A stretch of DNA of 64,000 bases from Thereva unica (taxonomy: Eukaryota > Arthropoda > Insecta > Diptera > Therevidae), in the NCBI GenBank assembly GCA_949987705.1, contig OX465282.1:2468501-2532500 (forward strand). The letters are read 5' to 3'. A program made the translations under genes and the position numbers. This document shows, in pieces, positions 35,245 through 47,365 of this stretch (positions are counted from its first letter, which is position 1; the number at the start of each line of letters is the position of its first letter). A model generated the notes under the pieces. That model saw nothing but the letters and a program-made list of their open reading frames with translations, ran no database searches and was not told the DNA's origin.

Positions 35245-36940
35245 AAAGAGATAGCCAAAGTCCCTGATTGGCTGGGAATTTTTAAAGGGATCAGTCACGT
35301 TTAGATCTCGTTCAAGCTCACATTTAGTTTAGAAATCCCAACGTACTATCTAGCTTAGTATATATATACTATCAATCGGTTTTCTGAACATTAGTCCTGC
35401 AATGCTGCACCAAATTTACAACATAAAACTTGAATCGACCCCATAACTGTAATTACCTTCCAATACCACCCAAAAGAATTAAAAGGATCAAGAATACGAA
35501 TCTCTTAAATTAACCATTCCTCTTGACCTATGTCCCTTTTGTAGCATTAATACAAAAGAAAAGAGGTAAAACTGTGAATAAAGAGAAATTATCCCTGTCA
35601 GTAAAGAAAATCTCCAAAAGATTTATTATAACATCCATAATAAATCCCTAATCTAAAAATATAAGTAACCCTTAGCAAGATCATCCAGAGCTTATTGAGA
35701 ATACACAGTAAGAGAGCGAAGATACTAAGGATTTCTTTTCGTCAATACACTAGAAGCATTACTGCCTCAGATCTTCATGCAGGCAAGTAAATAACATTCT
35801 CGACACATTCCACCCTTGTGTTGTATTCATTTCGGATACCCACTTAGATTCGGTACACAATCCTTAATACATACACATATATAGAATATTTACGAGGATA
35901 AAAGCCAACAGCAAACAAATGGCTTTTCTCCATTCCCGAAAATCTTTAGCACATTTCCACTCCATTCAATTGGCACACAATTTTTTTCCTTTTCCCTCCT
36001 TTTTTTGGAATCGTTCACATTATTTCAATTTCCTCCGATAATTTATTGAACTAAAAAGGAAATTAATTAATCGTCCTTCCTAGCACCCCACCGAGTCCTA
36101 GTTATCTCCGATTTCTTTCATAGAACATCCTTTTAGGAATAATTTTCTGCGAGATTTTCGTAAGGATAATGACACAAAGGTGAAATTGCAAAGGCAATTC
36201 AGTTTTATTAATGAGTTCAATTGTTATCCTTGGTAGTAAGGATTAAGGATATAAGGCACATAAGTACGAACCTGCAGGCATCTTCTTTCACAATTTCTCT
36301 TCTCTTATTTTTATGGATGTGTTTGTCTCTCTATGTGTATGTTTCCCTTATCTCACACAGTCTTTCATCCCCCTCTCAAAAAGGAATCCTAGAAAAAGGC
36401 AATCGGATAATATAATTTTCTTTTTGCATGTAATCGCTGAAAAGGGGAGATAAGAAGGAAATCATGCTACAATTCGTGTCCTCCTACATTGTTAGGCCTC
36501 CGGGGAAATTTGTCTCATAAAATAATTTGCGCATCATCAAGAAATCGTTGAGCAACATAAAATTGGGCGAGATTAGACTTTAGATATTATTGGCAATAGA
36601 AAATCACTGGGGTGTGATATAAACGTTGATTTTATCCGAACTGAAGTATTGTAATAATTAGAATAATTATCGTAATCGAAATTTGGTTTTTAGGGGCAAT
36701 TTATTGCTGGTATAGAAGTCACGTAAATAGATCCTGATAAAGAAGGTACTAAAATGCCAGCAAAAGGTAGTAATAGCACAATGAAGGGGTCACGAGTAGA
36801 AAGTAAGGTTGTGTTGTGTTATGTAACCCATATGGTATGCACCGCGACCAATTTGGAACTAACGGACACATACTCCACAATAGGAAAATACCGTCGTCCC
36901 TCAGGGCGAAAGCAAGAATGTCTTTCTTTGGAGAAGATCT
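35245..36940. other. AT-rich stretch without a recognisable gene
   Basis: Low-complexity frames. A 62-codon frame at 36754-36942 has no recognised motif. No repeat ends seen. Confidence 0.35.
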
Positions 36941-36948
36941 GACATGGG

Positions 36949-37065
36949 CGGGGCTGAGAAGCTCTCTGATAATCGTTCTTCTTCTAAGCCAGATCAGAGC
37001 AGTTGATTTGATGTCAGAACACTAGATCGTTAGAGGATAGGAAGGGCGTAGGGCTCTACGTAGGT
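36949..37065 (+). mobile_element. LINE C-terminal scrap, first of a direct pair
   Basis: The stretch GAAGCTCTCTGATAATCG to CAGATCAGAGCAG recurs 280 bp further on, at 37229-37291. The piece ends GCTCTACGTAGGTAA and runs into module copy C, as at 34.9 kb. It probably belongs to the same RNase-H LINE C-terminus as the better copy at 38.08-38.31 kb. Confidence 0.5.
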
Positions 37066-37228
37066 AAGGCGTTTCTTTCTTATTAATTCAAAATAAAATT
37101 ATAAAAGACTCGCAGACACCCAAAAAACAGCACGCCCAGCACACTTGGTGCTAAGTTAAAAAATGTTACCAACAATTCGGTGGCAGCGGTAGGATTCTCT
37201 ATTAGTATGGGATGTGTGGAGATCGGAG
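37066..37228 (+). repeat. tRNA-Leu-complementary module, copy C
   Basis: TTCTTATTAATTCAAAATAA, TATAAAAGACTCGCAGACAC, AGCACGCCCAGCACAC, then the tRNA-Leu complement at 37178-37197 (two mismatches) and ATTAGTATGGGATGTGTGGA. The leader is cut short by a repeat of the LINE scrap found upstream. Confidence 0.75.
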
Positions 37229-37295
37229 CGGGCCTCAGAAGCTCTCTGATAATCGTTTTTCTTTTAATCTAGATCAGAGCAGGACATTCACAGGT
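37229..37295 (+). repeat. Second copy of the LINE scrap, offset 280 bp
   Basis: Repeats 36949-37011 with about 85-90% identity by eye. LINE-module-LINE order suggests either a tandem insertion of two copies or a local duplication. Confidence 0.6.
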
Positions 37296-37454
37296 AACCT
37301 TCCATATCTTCAAGCGGTGACACTGTTAATACTGAATGGATACTGGGTGACTTCCAGGCGGAAATAAGAAGAACAATTGCAGTAGGTGAGACAGCCCAAG
37401 CCTACCAACCCCAGATTTTATCGTTTAACGATCTTCTTTGATAACCGGGTTCAC

Positions 37455-37775
37455 CTTTTTATTTATGTGATAGACTAGAGACTTAGGGAAAGCCCCTTTG
37501 TACTGTCGACAATCTATTTGTTCGTATAGAGTGCAATGTCGAACAGCGGCTCTATTCGGAAGATAGAGAGAAGAGAGAGGCAGAAGTGAAAGAAGGAACC
37601 GCCACAACCACAACACTCCGCGATATTTTATTCCACCTATTCCCAACCATTTCACGACTCTTACATCGGGGATTGAGAATCACTCGCTGGAGTGTTATGC
37701 CTCCTAAAACGAGTTGAATCTCATCAACCAATCGATGACATGCGCTTGATGGAGCGGGGAAGGACTAGCGAAAGC
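37455..37775 (-). mobile_element. SINE body, second copy, without tRNA head
   Basis: Follows the body of the SINE at 14041-14325 almost throughout: GTGATAGACTAGAG, CAATCTATTTGTTCGTATAG, TGCAATGTCGAACAGCGGCT, CACTCGCTGGAGTGTTATG, GATGACATGCGCTTG. The tRNA-like head is missing, as expected for 5' truncation. Confidence 0.75.
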
Positions 37776-37984
37776 TTTGACAGTTATATAATGCCTTATT
37801 CTTATAAGAAACCTCTGTCAGGATGAACCTTCCCTTTCCATATTAGCAGGTTTTTAAGGGACCAATTACATTGTATTAATCGATCTGGAACCCACTATTG
37901 AGGCACCCAATAGTTTGCTGAAAAAAGCTCTTGCGGATTGGACCTGAATGAAATACACTGAACGCTGAAGGTCCACTCCAGGAT

Positions 37985-38075
37985 TACTTACTTTTGCTCC
38001 TTTAATCCCTCATGGGACATAGGGCGGAAACAGTTGTCCTCCAGCGGACTCTGTTTTGCGCTACCTGGATTGCCC
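37985..38075 (-). mobile_element. RTE LINE 3' end fragment
   Basis: CTCCTTTAATCCCTCATGGG and ACATAGGGCGGAAACAG, then CCTCCAGCGGACTCTGTTTT, are the reverse complement of the last 80 bp of the RTE ORF at about 60.04-60.11 kb, including its stop codon. Confidence 0.8.
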
Positions 38076-38079
38076 AACA

Positions 38080-38310
38080 CTTATCAGCTTCTCAGACTGG
38101 CTAAGGAGTAGTTGGTGGGGAGTATCAAAAAGGATGTCAGGACTCTTGTTGGCTTAATGTCTAAACACACTTGTTGGATTGATACCGGACACTGCGCCCT
38201 GAATTACCACTTGTGGAGGATAGGAAAAACACAGGGCTCCACCTGTAGGCTTTGCATATAGGAGGATGAATGTGCCCCTCATGTGTAAGTAGCTGAGTCA
38301 TAGAACCGTG
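38080..38310 (+). mobile_element. RNase-H LINE C-terminal fragment
   Basis: In mixed frames it encodes LRRVVGSIKKDVRTLVGL, then TGHCALNYHLWRIGKTQGST and CRLCIYEEDECAPHV. This is the conserved LTGHCxLNxHLxRIG...CxxCxEEDExxxH C-terminus of RNase-H-bearing LINEs. The final Cys of the cluster is lost and the tRNA-Leu module follows at once. Confidence 0.75.
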
Positions 38311-38480
38311 TCGTCACAAAAAAAAACTTTTTTATTATTAATACAAAAGAATGGTATAAAAGGAGTGAAGATACCCCAAAAAACGGCATTCCCAGCACCC
38401 TTTATGATAAGTTACAAAATATTACCAAAATTTCGGTGGCAGCGGTGGGATTCAATTTTAGTATTGGTGGGGTATCTGAT
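38311..38480 (+). repeat. tRNA-Leu-complementary module, copy D
   Basis: The junction reads GTCGTCACAAAAAAAAAC, then TTATTATTAATACAAAAGAA, TGGTATAAAAGGAGTGAAGA, CGGCATTCCCAGCACC, ATAAGTTACAAAATATTACC, and the tRNA-Leu complement at 38434-38453 (one mismatch). Only a short leader remains. Confidence 0.8.
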
Positions 38481-38484
38481 TGGC

Positions 38485-39416
38485 AAGGCGGACTAAGAGA
38501 AAAACAGATTTGGAGCTCTGGGCCAGCATCTTAGAAACCTCTCTTGCAGCCTCGTTGACTTCGAAACCCCAGTGCCCGGGGAGTCAATAGAACGACCTGA
38601 CAATTTTTCCTAGCCAGGCTCTGGAGCACGCCAAAGTATGCTGGAGAAAAAACGCTTCAACTCATTTGTTACGAGTTTAAAATGAAAAAATTCAATGGAA
38701 AACTTGAAACAGGTGACTTGAAACGATTTCTGTGCTGCCACCCTTGCATTAATTTCAAAGAAAAACTTCTACGATGAAAGTTCCTTGATAGCAGCTTGAC
38801 TGTATTGCTGGCACCTTTCAAGCCTCTTTCGAGGTTGAACCTAACGCAGGTGTACATGGTCGTGCATTATTAATTTTTGAACCGGAGCTTCTGCACCCAC
38901 GCTCTGATCAAATTTCTACTTGGAGCGTCTCCCGGATAGAGCGGATATTGTATTGAGTGCGCAATCACGCACGAATCATTAGCTTTAAAGTACTCCTAAA
39001 CAGCGAACACACGTCGGCCACTGGGCCATTGCGAAATTGTGACTAAATAATCCGCCCGAACGCAACGTCGAACTAAGCCGCCAAAAGGCATATGTTCGAC
39101 CGACCATATATTATCTGTCGCACATTGTACCTACTTCAAACTAATTAACTCAGAATGTGATAGTGCGGTATACTAACGTTGCTATAAAAGTTCTACGTGC
39201 AAAAGGTGCCTGTAGCAAAAGTTATACTCTTCTCCAACTCGAACCACACTCCTTTGTAACATAAAAACGTATATTTCATAATTTGTTAACATTTTCACAT
39301 TTCCACTATGCCATCATAAAACACAATTTTGTTGCACACATTCATTTCTGCTTTCAGTCATCATAATCAAAACTTTTCTCCCTTTAACAATAAATTTCTC
39401 TTTTGTTTCTTTCCAG
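38485..39416. other. Upstream flank of the phosphatase-subunit gene
   Basis: No protein motif recognised. Towards the right it becomes pyrimidine-rich and ends in a good acceptor (TTTGTTTCTTTCCAG, AG at 39415-39416). The non-coding part of the first recognised exon may therefore start at 39417. Confidence 0.35.
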
Positions 39417-39892
39417 GATAACAAAAACCGAAAAAAAAAACTCGTGCACAAAAAGTTCACATTGGGGTCAACCCATTAGTATCCTGTATAAAAAAAAGTC
39501 GACTGTCTTCGTCCTTAAAGTCCATTCATGAAATTTATTTATTACCACTTCAACAGAAGTAACTACTTTTGAAGCCAACTGCTGCACGCGATTGCAATTT
39601 TTCACCAACAGAACAGTCAACAGCAGCAGCGCCCCTGCAAAAAAAAGGACACGATTTTTATCCTAGTTAGCTAAAAAAAAAGTGCCTCAGCAAATGTTTA
39701 TCTGTGAAATTCATTTTTCTCTTTCGAACTCGTTTCCATTTGAAAGGATTATGTATATTTAAGAAGGGAGCAACGGCAGATAACAGAGGGAAAGCGAACC
39801 TGCTTACAACGTTCTTTCGTACTTCAAACACTTCGTTCTTTTTGAGATCCTTGAGAGGCAACAGAAGGAGCTCCTCTATTCTTACATCAAGG
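39417..39892 (+). other. Probable 5' UTR part of coding exon 1
   Basis: Between the acceptor at 39415-39416 and the start codon at 39893. The frame of the start codon is closed by a stop at 39668 and has no ATG before 39893. Whether transcription starts here or further upstream cannot be told from sequence. Confidence 0.4.
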
Positions 39893-39972
39893 ATGGATCA
39901 TTCAGATTTAGTCTCGGAAATGCATACAGTGGAGAATTTACCAACACAGGAGCGCCTGCATCTAGCACGGAT
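39893..39972 (+). CDS. MYPT-75D: PP1 regulatory subunit 16 (MYPT-75D-like), coding exon 1
   Basis: Encodes residues 1-26 (MDHSDLVSEM, ...LPTQERLHLAR) and the first two bases of codon 27. It resembles the N-terminus of PPP1R16A/B and insect MYPT-75D (E/M-rich start, then STQERLxxAxxRRAQQxK). The start was chosen because it is the first ATG after an in-frame stop, has A at -3 and G at +4, and coincides with the start of family homology. The donor GTAAGT opens a phase-2 intron of 5105 bp. The protein targets the catalytic subunit of protein phosphatase 1 to substrates; in vertebrate MYPT3/TIMAP this occurs at membranes. Confidence 0.88.
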
Positions 39973-40605
39973 GTAAGTTCATTTTTTAATATTTTATTTC
40001 TTTTTTTTTTATTAATTTTTTTATTAGTTTTTTTTTTTTTAATAACGAAAAGAATAAAAAAGATCTTTAGCAAGATGATAGCAATATCTAGGACATGCTA
40101 CCCGATGGGAAATACTTGTCAGCCCGGGGTGGGATTGAATTCACAGACTCCCTTGGAGGTCCTTAACAATTTCCCATTCAAAAAAGGGCCGCTCCAGAAA
40201 TTTCCCTAAACCACAAAAAAACCTCATTTTTTGACTGATTTTTCGCAAGCGCTCCGATTTGAATGAATGGGGCCCTCTTGAATCAGATTAGTTGAGTTTG
40301 CCTAAATTCCTCCTTCTAAACGCAAGTCTCAACAGCAGTTTTACCGAGCGGTCCCCCAACTAATTACCAACCACGTCCAATATGTTGCTTGACCACCGCA
40401 TCGAACTAGAACCGGTATACGTTTGCCCGTTTTCTTCGCCCCTTACAATTCCTTAAAGTTCCAATCGCAACATATTAATAGCGCTCCAAATTCAGTTCTC
40501 CTAGTAGCGCTTCGATTTTTTCCTGCTGGGATAGATTCTGAATTGATTCCGCCAAAAGAAAAACGAGTACTGATACTGAGTATCTAAAAGGACAATTTGA
40601 TGTCA

Positions 40606-41105
40606 TCAGCGTAAATCTATGTGTCTACAGTGTCTTAGCAAGGGAACAATGTCATCAATTGATAAGATAAGCAGAAGAGGGCCAAGATGACTACCTTGCG
40701 GGACACCGGATGTCGCTTTAATGGTTACTGATTTGGAACCACGAAAAAGAACTTGGTAGGTCCTGTCAGCTAAGTACGACTGGAACCATACTAGAAGGGC
40801 TTGTGGAAAGCCAAGCATTCTTAATTTTAGAATTATAATGGAATGGGAGAGCTTGTCAAATGCCTTACTAAAATCAGAGTAAACACAATCAGTTTGACAA
40901 CCAGAAACGAAGCCCTTGACGGCATGAGAAGTGAGCATATAGGAACGGTTGCAGAATAGATATTTGATTCAAAAAGTTTCGGTATAGCAGACAACTTCGC
41001 AACTGGCCTATAATTCGATATTTCGTTCTTGCTACCACTTTTGTGGATAGGAATTATGAACAGCTATTATTGTCTGTGGTTATCTTAGAGTGTTGGCAAT
41101 TTCAA
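40606..41105 (-). mobile_element. Jockey/CR1-like LINE RT fragment
   Basis: The minus strand starts with IPIHKSGSKNEISNYRPVAK and LSAIPKLFE near 41060-40980 (RT motif 1). It continues at 40938-40606 with VSGCQTDCVYSDFSKAFDKL (palm A), LLVWFQSYLADRTYQVLFRG and TSGVPQGSHLGPLLLILSID (palm B). The frame changes between the parts and YADD is missing. This family differs from the 51-kb LINE in palm A and B wording, so it is a separate lineage. Confidence 0.8.
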
Positions 41106-41769
41106 CCACCTACAGATGCTCCCTGGGCGCAACTCTTGGCGCCGTCTTCCAAACTCAAACACTCCACCAGTTTGTAAGAATCTTCAGTAGGTAATGGGGC
41201 ACTTGGGCATGAGAACTATGTCATGATCACAACGATTAAGACCAATGTCCCTGCAATAAAATTGGGGCTGCTGATATCTGAACTTTGATAACATTGAAAG
41301 TAAGAATTACCCTTGAACTGATGGCAGAAGATTGTTTTACAAACGGGCTGGTGCTTAATCTTTATACACGCTTAGTAAATCTTTCACTTCTTTTTTTACT
41401 TGTGATATTATCAAAGTACAGGTCTTAGCAGCATCAATTTGATCCCAAGAAAAAGGGACAATTTACCCTTGGTCTTAATAGTCACGATCAAAGTTGTTAC
41501 GTCCAAGTGTCCCATTACCTACTAACTTCCTCTGAGCAGGAGCTTTTGAATTTTTTTTAGATTAGAATATCTGATGCCAAACCTTAGCCAACTTTCATTC
41601 TTCTCCAATATCTCAAGGAGTCCTCGTTGATAAGGGGAAGGAATTAAATGCTACTCTTCAACGATTCCTCTCCTTTGACATACAGCAAAACTACAATGAG
41701 GCACGCAAGCCTCACCACCGCTACAAGGTGTAAGTACTTGGTGAGGACTGCCAACTCGATTCTACTTAA

Positions 41770-41905
41770 ATATGACAGTCTCTTTAGATCAGGCCGGCCG
41801 GTAGGCAAAAATTGCAAGTAATCGAGTGGGTTGTCTGTAAAACCTACTCTAAAATGTTTGTTTAAAACTTTCTTCAACGTTTTCAAAAGAAAGGAAGAAA
41901 TTGGT
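41770..41905 (-). mobile_element. LINE RT N-terminal fragment
   Basis: Minus-strand TLKKVLNKHFRVGFTDNPLD, then LQFLPTGRPD, parallels KDLDRHIREG...NPLYCLQFYYRSGRSTD in the LINE at 33.1-34.8 kb. A short piece of the same Loa/R1-like clade. Confidence 0.5.
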
Positions 41906-42383
41906 TGATAGGATTTCGCTTCTTGTATGAAAAAAAGCTAGTACCCTGGCCCCACTCCAGGGCCTCAAAATATGGATCAATATTGATCTCACCAGTTGCG
42001 CAAGAAAGGACGGTTACCCATGGCAGAACTCCGTATTACCATGGAAAGGCCAACTTGAACCGGAGGTCGCCTGGTATCCAGTGTCTATCATTGGTAGTAC
42101 CATTCATCCCTTTAGCCTTACTTTTTAAACCTTGGGATTGCGGATTGTACCGAGTATGCCCTAGCTCTGAATCAGCACGTATTTTCCATGGCCAAGCGGC
42201 GGATTTTTGATGACTCCTCACCTGTTCCAACACCAGTGCATGAGCACCGCAAGTAACATGCGCCCAGAGAGCAACGTACAGCCCCTAGTGGCATGAAGGC
42301 TACCTGATTGTGCGGTGTTCGGGTGACGTTTAGCTCAATGAAGCCTCCAACCTCTTTTAAATTTAACTTCGCCCACCCATGCC

Positions 42384-42682
42384 TTACACTTGCTTGTCTC
42401 ACTTTGCCAAAGTCCTAGCAATACTACTATCATAGTGACTGTTCCTCCGAGCTAAACGTTCTCTTGCCTCCACGGAAATCTTATACTCGCAACACCAGAT
42501 TAGCCCGCTCGTCTCATTCCCTCCACCTACAACTCCCCCTTTCACGCACTCAACAAGATATGAATTCGTTTGTAAATAGAACAACTCGACTGTGGAATAG
42601 TCTCTCGCAGTCAGTATTTCCGAGCTCCTACAACATCCAAGAGTTCAAACGCAGGGTTCATCACCATCTTCTCCAATACTAG
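42384..42682 (+). mobile_element. CR1/jockey-like LINE C-terminal fragment
   Basis: Encodes VASLTLF-type decayed lead-in, then an open C-terminus: SYTRNTRLARSSHSLHLQLP, LSRTQQDMNSFVNRTTRLWN, SLSQSVFPSSYNIQEFKRRV and HHHLLQY before a stop at 42680-42682. This is the best-preserved C-terminus of the family. The usual 3' UTR is replaced by a tandem array beginning at the stop codon. Confidence 0.85.
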
Positions 42683-43010
42683 GGTATGATAAGTAGAATA
42701 CAATAAGCAATGTAGTATAGCAAATATACCGTTAGATCCATGGCGGCCGTCTCAAGAGGGCAGATTACCACTTTCTTCACAACCCCCTCGACATGGGTAT
42801 CAAATGAAAGGGTATGATAAGTAGAACACAATAAACAATGTAGTTTACTTAATATACCGTTAGATCCATGGCGGCCGTCTCAAGAGTGCGGATTACCACT
42901 TTCTTCACAACCCCCTCGACATGGGTATCAAAAGAAAGGTATGATAAGTGGAACACAATAGAAATATAGTATACTCAATGTACCGTTAAACCCATGGAGG
43001 CCGTCTCAAG
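42683..43010. repeat. 128-bp tandem repeat, about 2.6 copies
   Basis: Units start with GGTATGATAAGT at 42683, 42811 and 42938, so the periods are 128 and 127 bp. Each holds TACCGTTAGATCCATGGCGG, CCGTCTCAAGAG and TTCACAACCCCCTCGACATG. The third unit stops after GTCTCAAGA. It begins directly after the LINE stop codon. Confidence 0.9.
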
Positions 43011-43126
43011 ACCCATATATCCATTCTTTCAAGCAGTTCATCTGTGTAATATTCATATCTCAAATACCAAGTCAATGGATGATTTTTATTGGCTTATGGA
43101 TGCAGCTAGGCGTACCGGGTCCCAGC

Positions 43127-44451
43127 TAGAGATGTGTAACTCGCGAGCGAGTCATTCAAAGTGAGCGGCACAATGTGGTGTGCGCACTGAGCCAGCTCAC
43201 TTGAAAGGAAATGAACGACACACAGCACGCCAGCACACAGCACAGTTTTCACAATTTTTCGCTCTTCCTTTTCTCTCTATCTTTTATTTCAGCGTGCTGG
43301 TAATGCTCATTTCCTGAGCATGACACCATGAAGATTGTGAGCTAGGATATTTTATGTGCTCTGTGCTGTGCCTTGTGTCGAGCATTTCAACTATGCGCTG
43401 TGCGTCTTCGGGTTGATTATCGCCTTGTTGCGAATTGTGGAGAAAAGAGCTGTTTGGGAGATAGTGTGCTCTATATTCTGTGCACTGTGTTCATTCAGTT
43501 GCGGTTTTTTTTTCGCATGCGACAAGAGATAAATAGAGTGTTTTTTTTTCTGATTCTAAGAAATCCATGAAATTGATTTTACGTCAATATTGATAATTGA
43601 TTTACTTTTACACAACTGGAATTTTTTTATTTTTGTAAGTACAATCTCTTCGAATTATCGAGAAGTTTTTAAAATGTAGGCCCAATTGAAACAAAATAAT
43701 AAGTGACCTTTTATGAATCGTTATTACTCATGTTTTTGTTATTTTTTAAATATGAATTGTGATTTTTGTTTATAATAAATAATTATAATATATAAATTTA
43801 AAGCTAATTTTCTTAAAAATGTTATTTCTGAACGAATATAATATGCTAACCCTGCTTCTGTAAAACTCCTTTTCTTTATGATTCTCATTATCCTCTCTGA
43901 TTTTTAAACTAAATTTGCGCTGTAAGTATTTTGTGTTAGCTCACTGTGATGGCTCAGTGTGTTGACTCATTCAAGTGAGTGAGCGCGAGTGTACCAAAGT
44001 CTAGTAATAACAAGTCTTTCATCTTCATACAAAAATTTCCGACCGTTGATTGTGTGCGTGCATATATGAACATCACTGCTGAGGAAAACTCGACGCATAC
44101 TTCGTGAACTCGGCCAGACAAAGCCAGATTCTCTCTTTACGATAAAGTATGCATAACAGAAAAGGAAAGAAAATTGAATCAGCTGTTTTCTTTCATAAAT
44201 CAAAACAAACGAGCAAATATGCACCAATACATCCCCATATAAACTCATAAAATTTTCCGACTTATGGTTGTATTCCAGCGCGTATAAAAATGTTGCATTC
44301 TCCCTCTGATAGCCTGACATCGTCATTTGAAAAACTTGTGCATGCAGCTGTTCGCCTTTCACTCATTAACCATATGAAGATGAAAGACTTGTTAATTTCT
44401 AGACTTTGGAGTGTACTGGCTCAGCAAAAGGTGTTATTTTGCCCATGTCTA
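43127..44451. mobile_element. Non-autonomous hAT element with 8-bp target duplication
   Basis: Flanked by GTCCCAGC at 43119-43126 and again at 44452-44459, an exact 8-bp duplication. Ends are TAGAGATGTGTAAC and (inverted) TAGACATGGGCAAA, matching hAT-type TAGAGATGGG termini. Inside are two further inverted arrangements: CTCGCGAGCGAGTCATTCAA near the left end against 43955-43990, and 43994-44030 (CAAAGTCTAG...CTTTCATCTTCATA) against 44372-44413. No transposase domain is legible; a 131-codon minus frame at 43967-44362 has no known motif. A transposase in trans would be needed for movement. Confidence 0.85.
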
Positions 44452-45000
44452 GTCCCAGCTAGCGTAATAATAATTTTTCTGGGGCAAGTCTCCGTAACAA
44501 AACGTTACAAAAAAATAAAATAAAACAGTTTTTACTTAAACATTTACTTAACAACATTTCATAAATATTTTTTCATATTTTTGATTACTTTTGCAATGTT
44601 ATAACATCCCCAAGTTTTTTTTTTTTTTTGTTGGATTATTCAAGACTGTTAAGAAAACATTTATCTCCTTAGGGACTTTCCATTTAGTACCTTTCAAGAG
44701 GGCATATTTTTGTGAGAGGCATTAACTAAATGACATTTTTAACCTTTTCCCTCCAGCATTCCTGCGTCTAATCTAAGGAATGGCTTTCCATCAACATGAG
44801 TTCAAAATTGCTCCTTTACAGAAAATCGATCCTTTCACGTCGTTTCTAATTGTGCACTTCTAAAGCCCATAAAAATCTTCCATCAACTTTTATGAAGATG
44901 ATAATCGGTTCTTCGAGAAAAGAAGAAGAAAAAAAGCGAACAGCAAATCCACTTAACCTTTTCTTAGGTTGTGTTAGAGATCGTTTTATCAAGAACGTGA

Positions 45001-45744
<744 letters not shown>

Positions 45745-46439
45745 TGAACTAGCACGAGTATAGTGCTCACTTTTAAGGGCGGGTGGAACGTCCCTGTGAA
45801 GCCCTACTGTGAGGATAAGAAGGGCTTCCATTGAAAACTTTGCTCGACTTGGAAATGTCTCTTTCGTTAGTTGTCATGGTGCTAACAGATGTCCTTTACT
45901 TAGAGAAGGATATGTGCAAGAGAATGCTTGTGCTTTTATCACAATTAATATATCCTTCTGTTCACACGAACAGATGCCATGGGCGCTTTTAAATCCAAAT
46001 CTTTGTTGTAAGATATTTTTGCAAAAACAAAGTGCACAAATATTTCTTTTAAAGATTCGAGGGTATGATACTGAGATTCCATGGTGTTTTGTTTAAATTC
46101 TTTACCTCTGTCATCTCCACTTAATTTTCTGTTCAAAAAAGATGCATCTAAATACTGTCTGCCTAAAATGTAGACAACCACTACGGGCGTGTTTCTCGAA
46201 CATATTTTTTTACTGAATTCGAACCGATGTGATCCAATTAAGCACACCAACGATGTGTTCGTCGAGGTCTAAGTCATCCTTACAGCTCACTTCTGGTCTC
46301 GCCCGACACAACCCCTATAAGAGCGTCAATCCCACCATCCAAACCGAAGACTGGGACGCAACAGTCACTGAGCCTTTTACGTAAAAATGCAGTAAAATAG
46401 AAGAGAGATTCTAGATCCCACTAGTCATGTTTAGGCTCT

Positions 46440-46790
46440 GGATCAAATCGCCTGCTTTGACCCACGAAGCCTCCCCAAGTCCACTAAGAAAATTAATCCA
46501 AATACACAGTGTCTGATGTTGGCCAAAGCCAGAGAACCGCAGGAAAAGTGTTCTATAGTCTCTCTAGCCTGTCCATTCCGCAGCTACGGCAGTGGGTCTG
46601 CGTATTATACGGAATTCTGCAACAGCCTGCATGGTGCCCTATTGGCCTGTGTCGACATGCCTCTGGCGATGTCCTTGCATAACATTGCGTAGAGGTCACG
46701 CAAACCCGAACCCACTGAAGAGTGATTCTTTACTTCCCGGCAAGGAAATACCCCAGTTTTCTTTATGCGGGTCGAACTTAATGTCTTTAT
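46440..46790 (-). mobile_element. RNase-H LINE C-terminal fragment
   Basis: Minus strand: SVYADPLP, then a frame with NGQARETIEHFSCGSLALANIR and RHCVFGLIFLVDLGRLRGS. This is the Cys/His cluster (CxxCG..ARETIEHFLCxCPAL) and following tail of RNase-H LINEs. Two cluster cysteines have been lost. Confidence 0.65.
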
Positions 46791-46794
46791 GACT

Positions 46795-46900
46795 GCTGGT
46801 GAAAATACCAAGCTTACGAGTCACCCTTTGTACTACCAGTCTGTCATGTCGTTCAGATGCCTAGTAGTAAGCTTGGTTTGAAGAATAGAGGAGAATAGGA
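46795..46900 (-). repeat. 3' UTR fragment of the CR1/jockey-like LINE
   Basis: CACCCTTTGTACTACCAGTC and TAGTAGTAAGCTTGGT are reverse complements of the signatures seen at 53.42-53.49 kb. No coding part attached. Confidence 0.5.
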
Positions 46901-47329
46901 AAGGTTAGAAGAGGTCTGATAACAGACAGCTAAGCTATCTGAAACAGGATTACCCTGGCCTCCGGACTTCATTACACCGTCTCGCTACACATGTTTAAAA
47001 AAATGTCAAAAGATCTGATGGATAAAGGAGCCATTGGTTTGATCATTACCGTGTTGCCATGTACCACTTCATACTCCATTTGCTGCTCCTCCCTGGGGTG
47101 TGCTGCGGAACGTTGACTTTATCACTCTGCTATTAACCCAGCTGCTGTGGTATAGGCGTCGGGCTGTCATCAAAGAGGTTTGTATCCGAGCGACATGGTC
47201 ATTTGTCTTTTCACTTCTCAGTAGTATGGCAAAGACAGTTTTAGCCTTGGCATTATGTTCGTTATTTCGCGTTATTGCACTTAGTTCATGCTCTTTATGG
47301 CTCCCATACACGGTACGGTGCACTTGAGA

Positions 47330-47365
47330 GGTCTACCTGTACAGGTATGCCTGTGCAGGTAGACC
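47330..47365. repeat. 16-bp hairpin
   Basis: GGTCTACCTGTACAGG, a TATG loop, and CCTGTGCAGGTAGACC pair at 15 of 16 positions. A 14-bp perfect palindrome ACACCGTACGGTGT lies at 47449-47462, and a related CACGGTACGGTGCAC at about 47309. Function unknown; these could be inner parts of a DNA element whose ends were not found. Confidence 0.6.

Noticed and set aside
39704..39892. An N-terminal extension of the phosphatase subunit by 63 codons
   Set aside because: The frame opens at a GTG, not ATG. Family similarity starts at the ATG at 39893, which has a good initiation context.
43967..44362. Transposase of the hAT element
   Set aside because: The 131-codon minus frame has no DDE or BED-like motif and lies within an inverted repeat.
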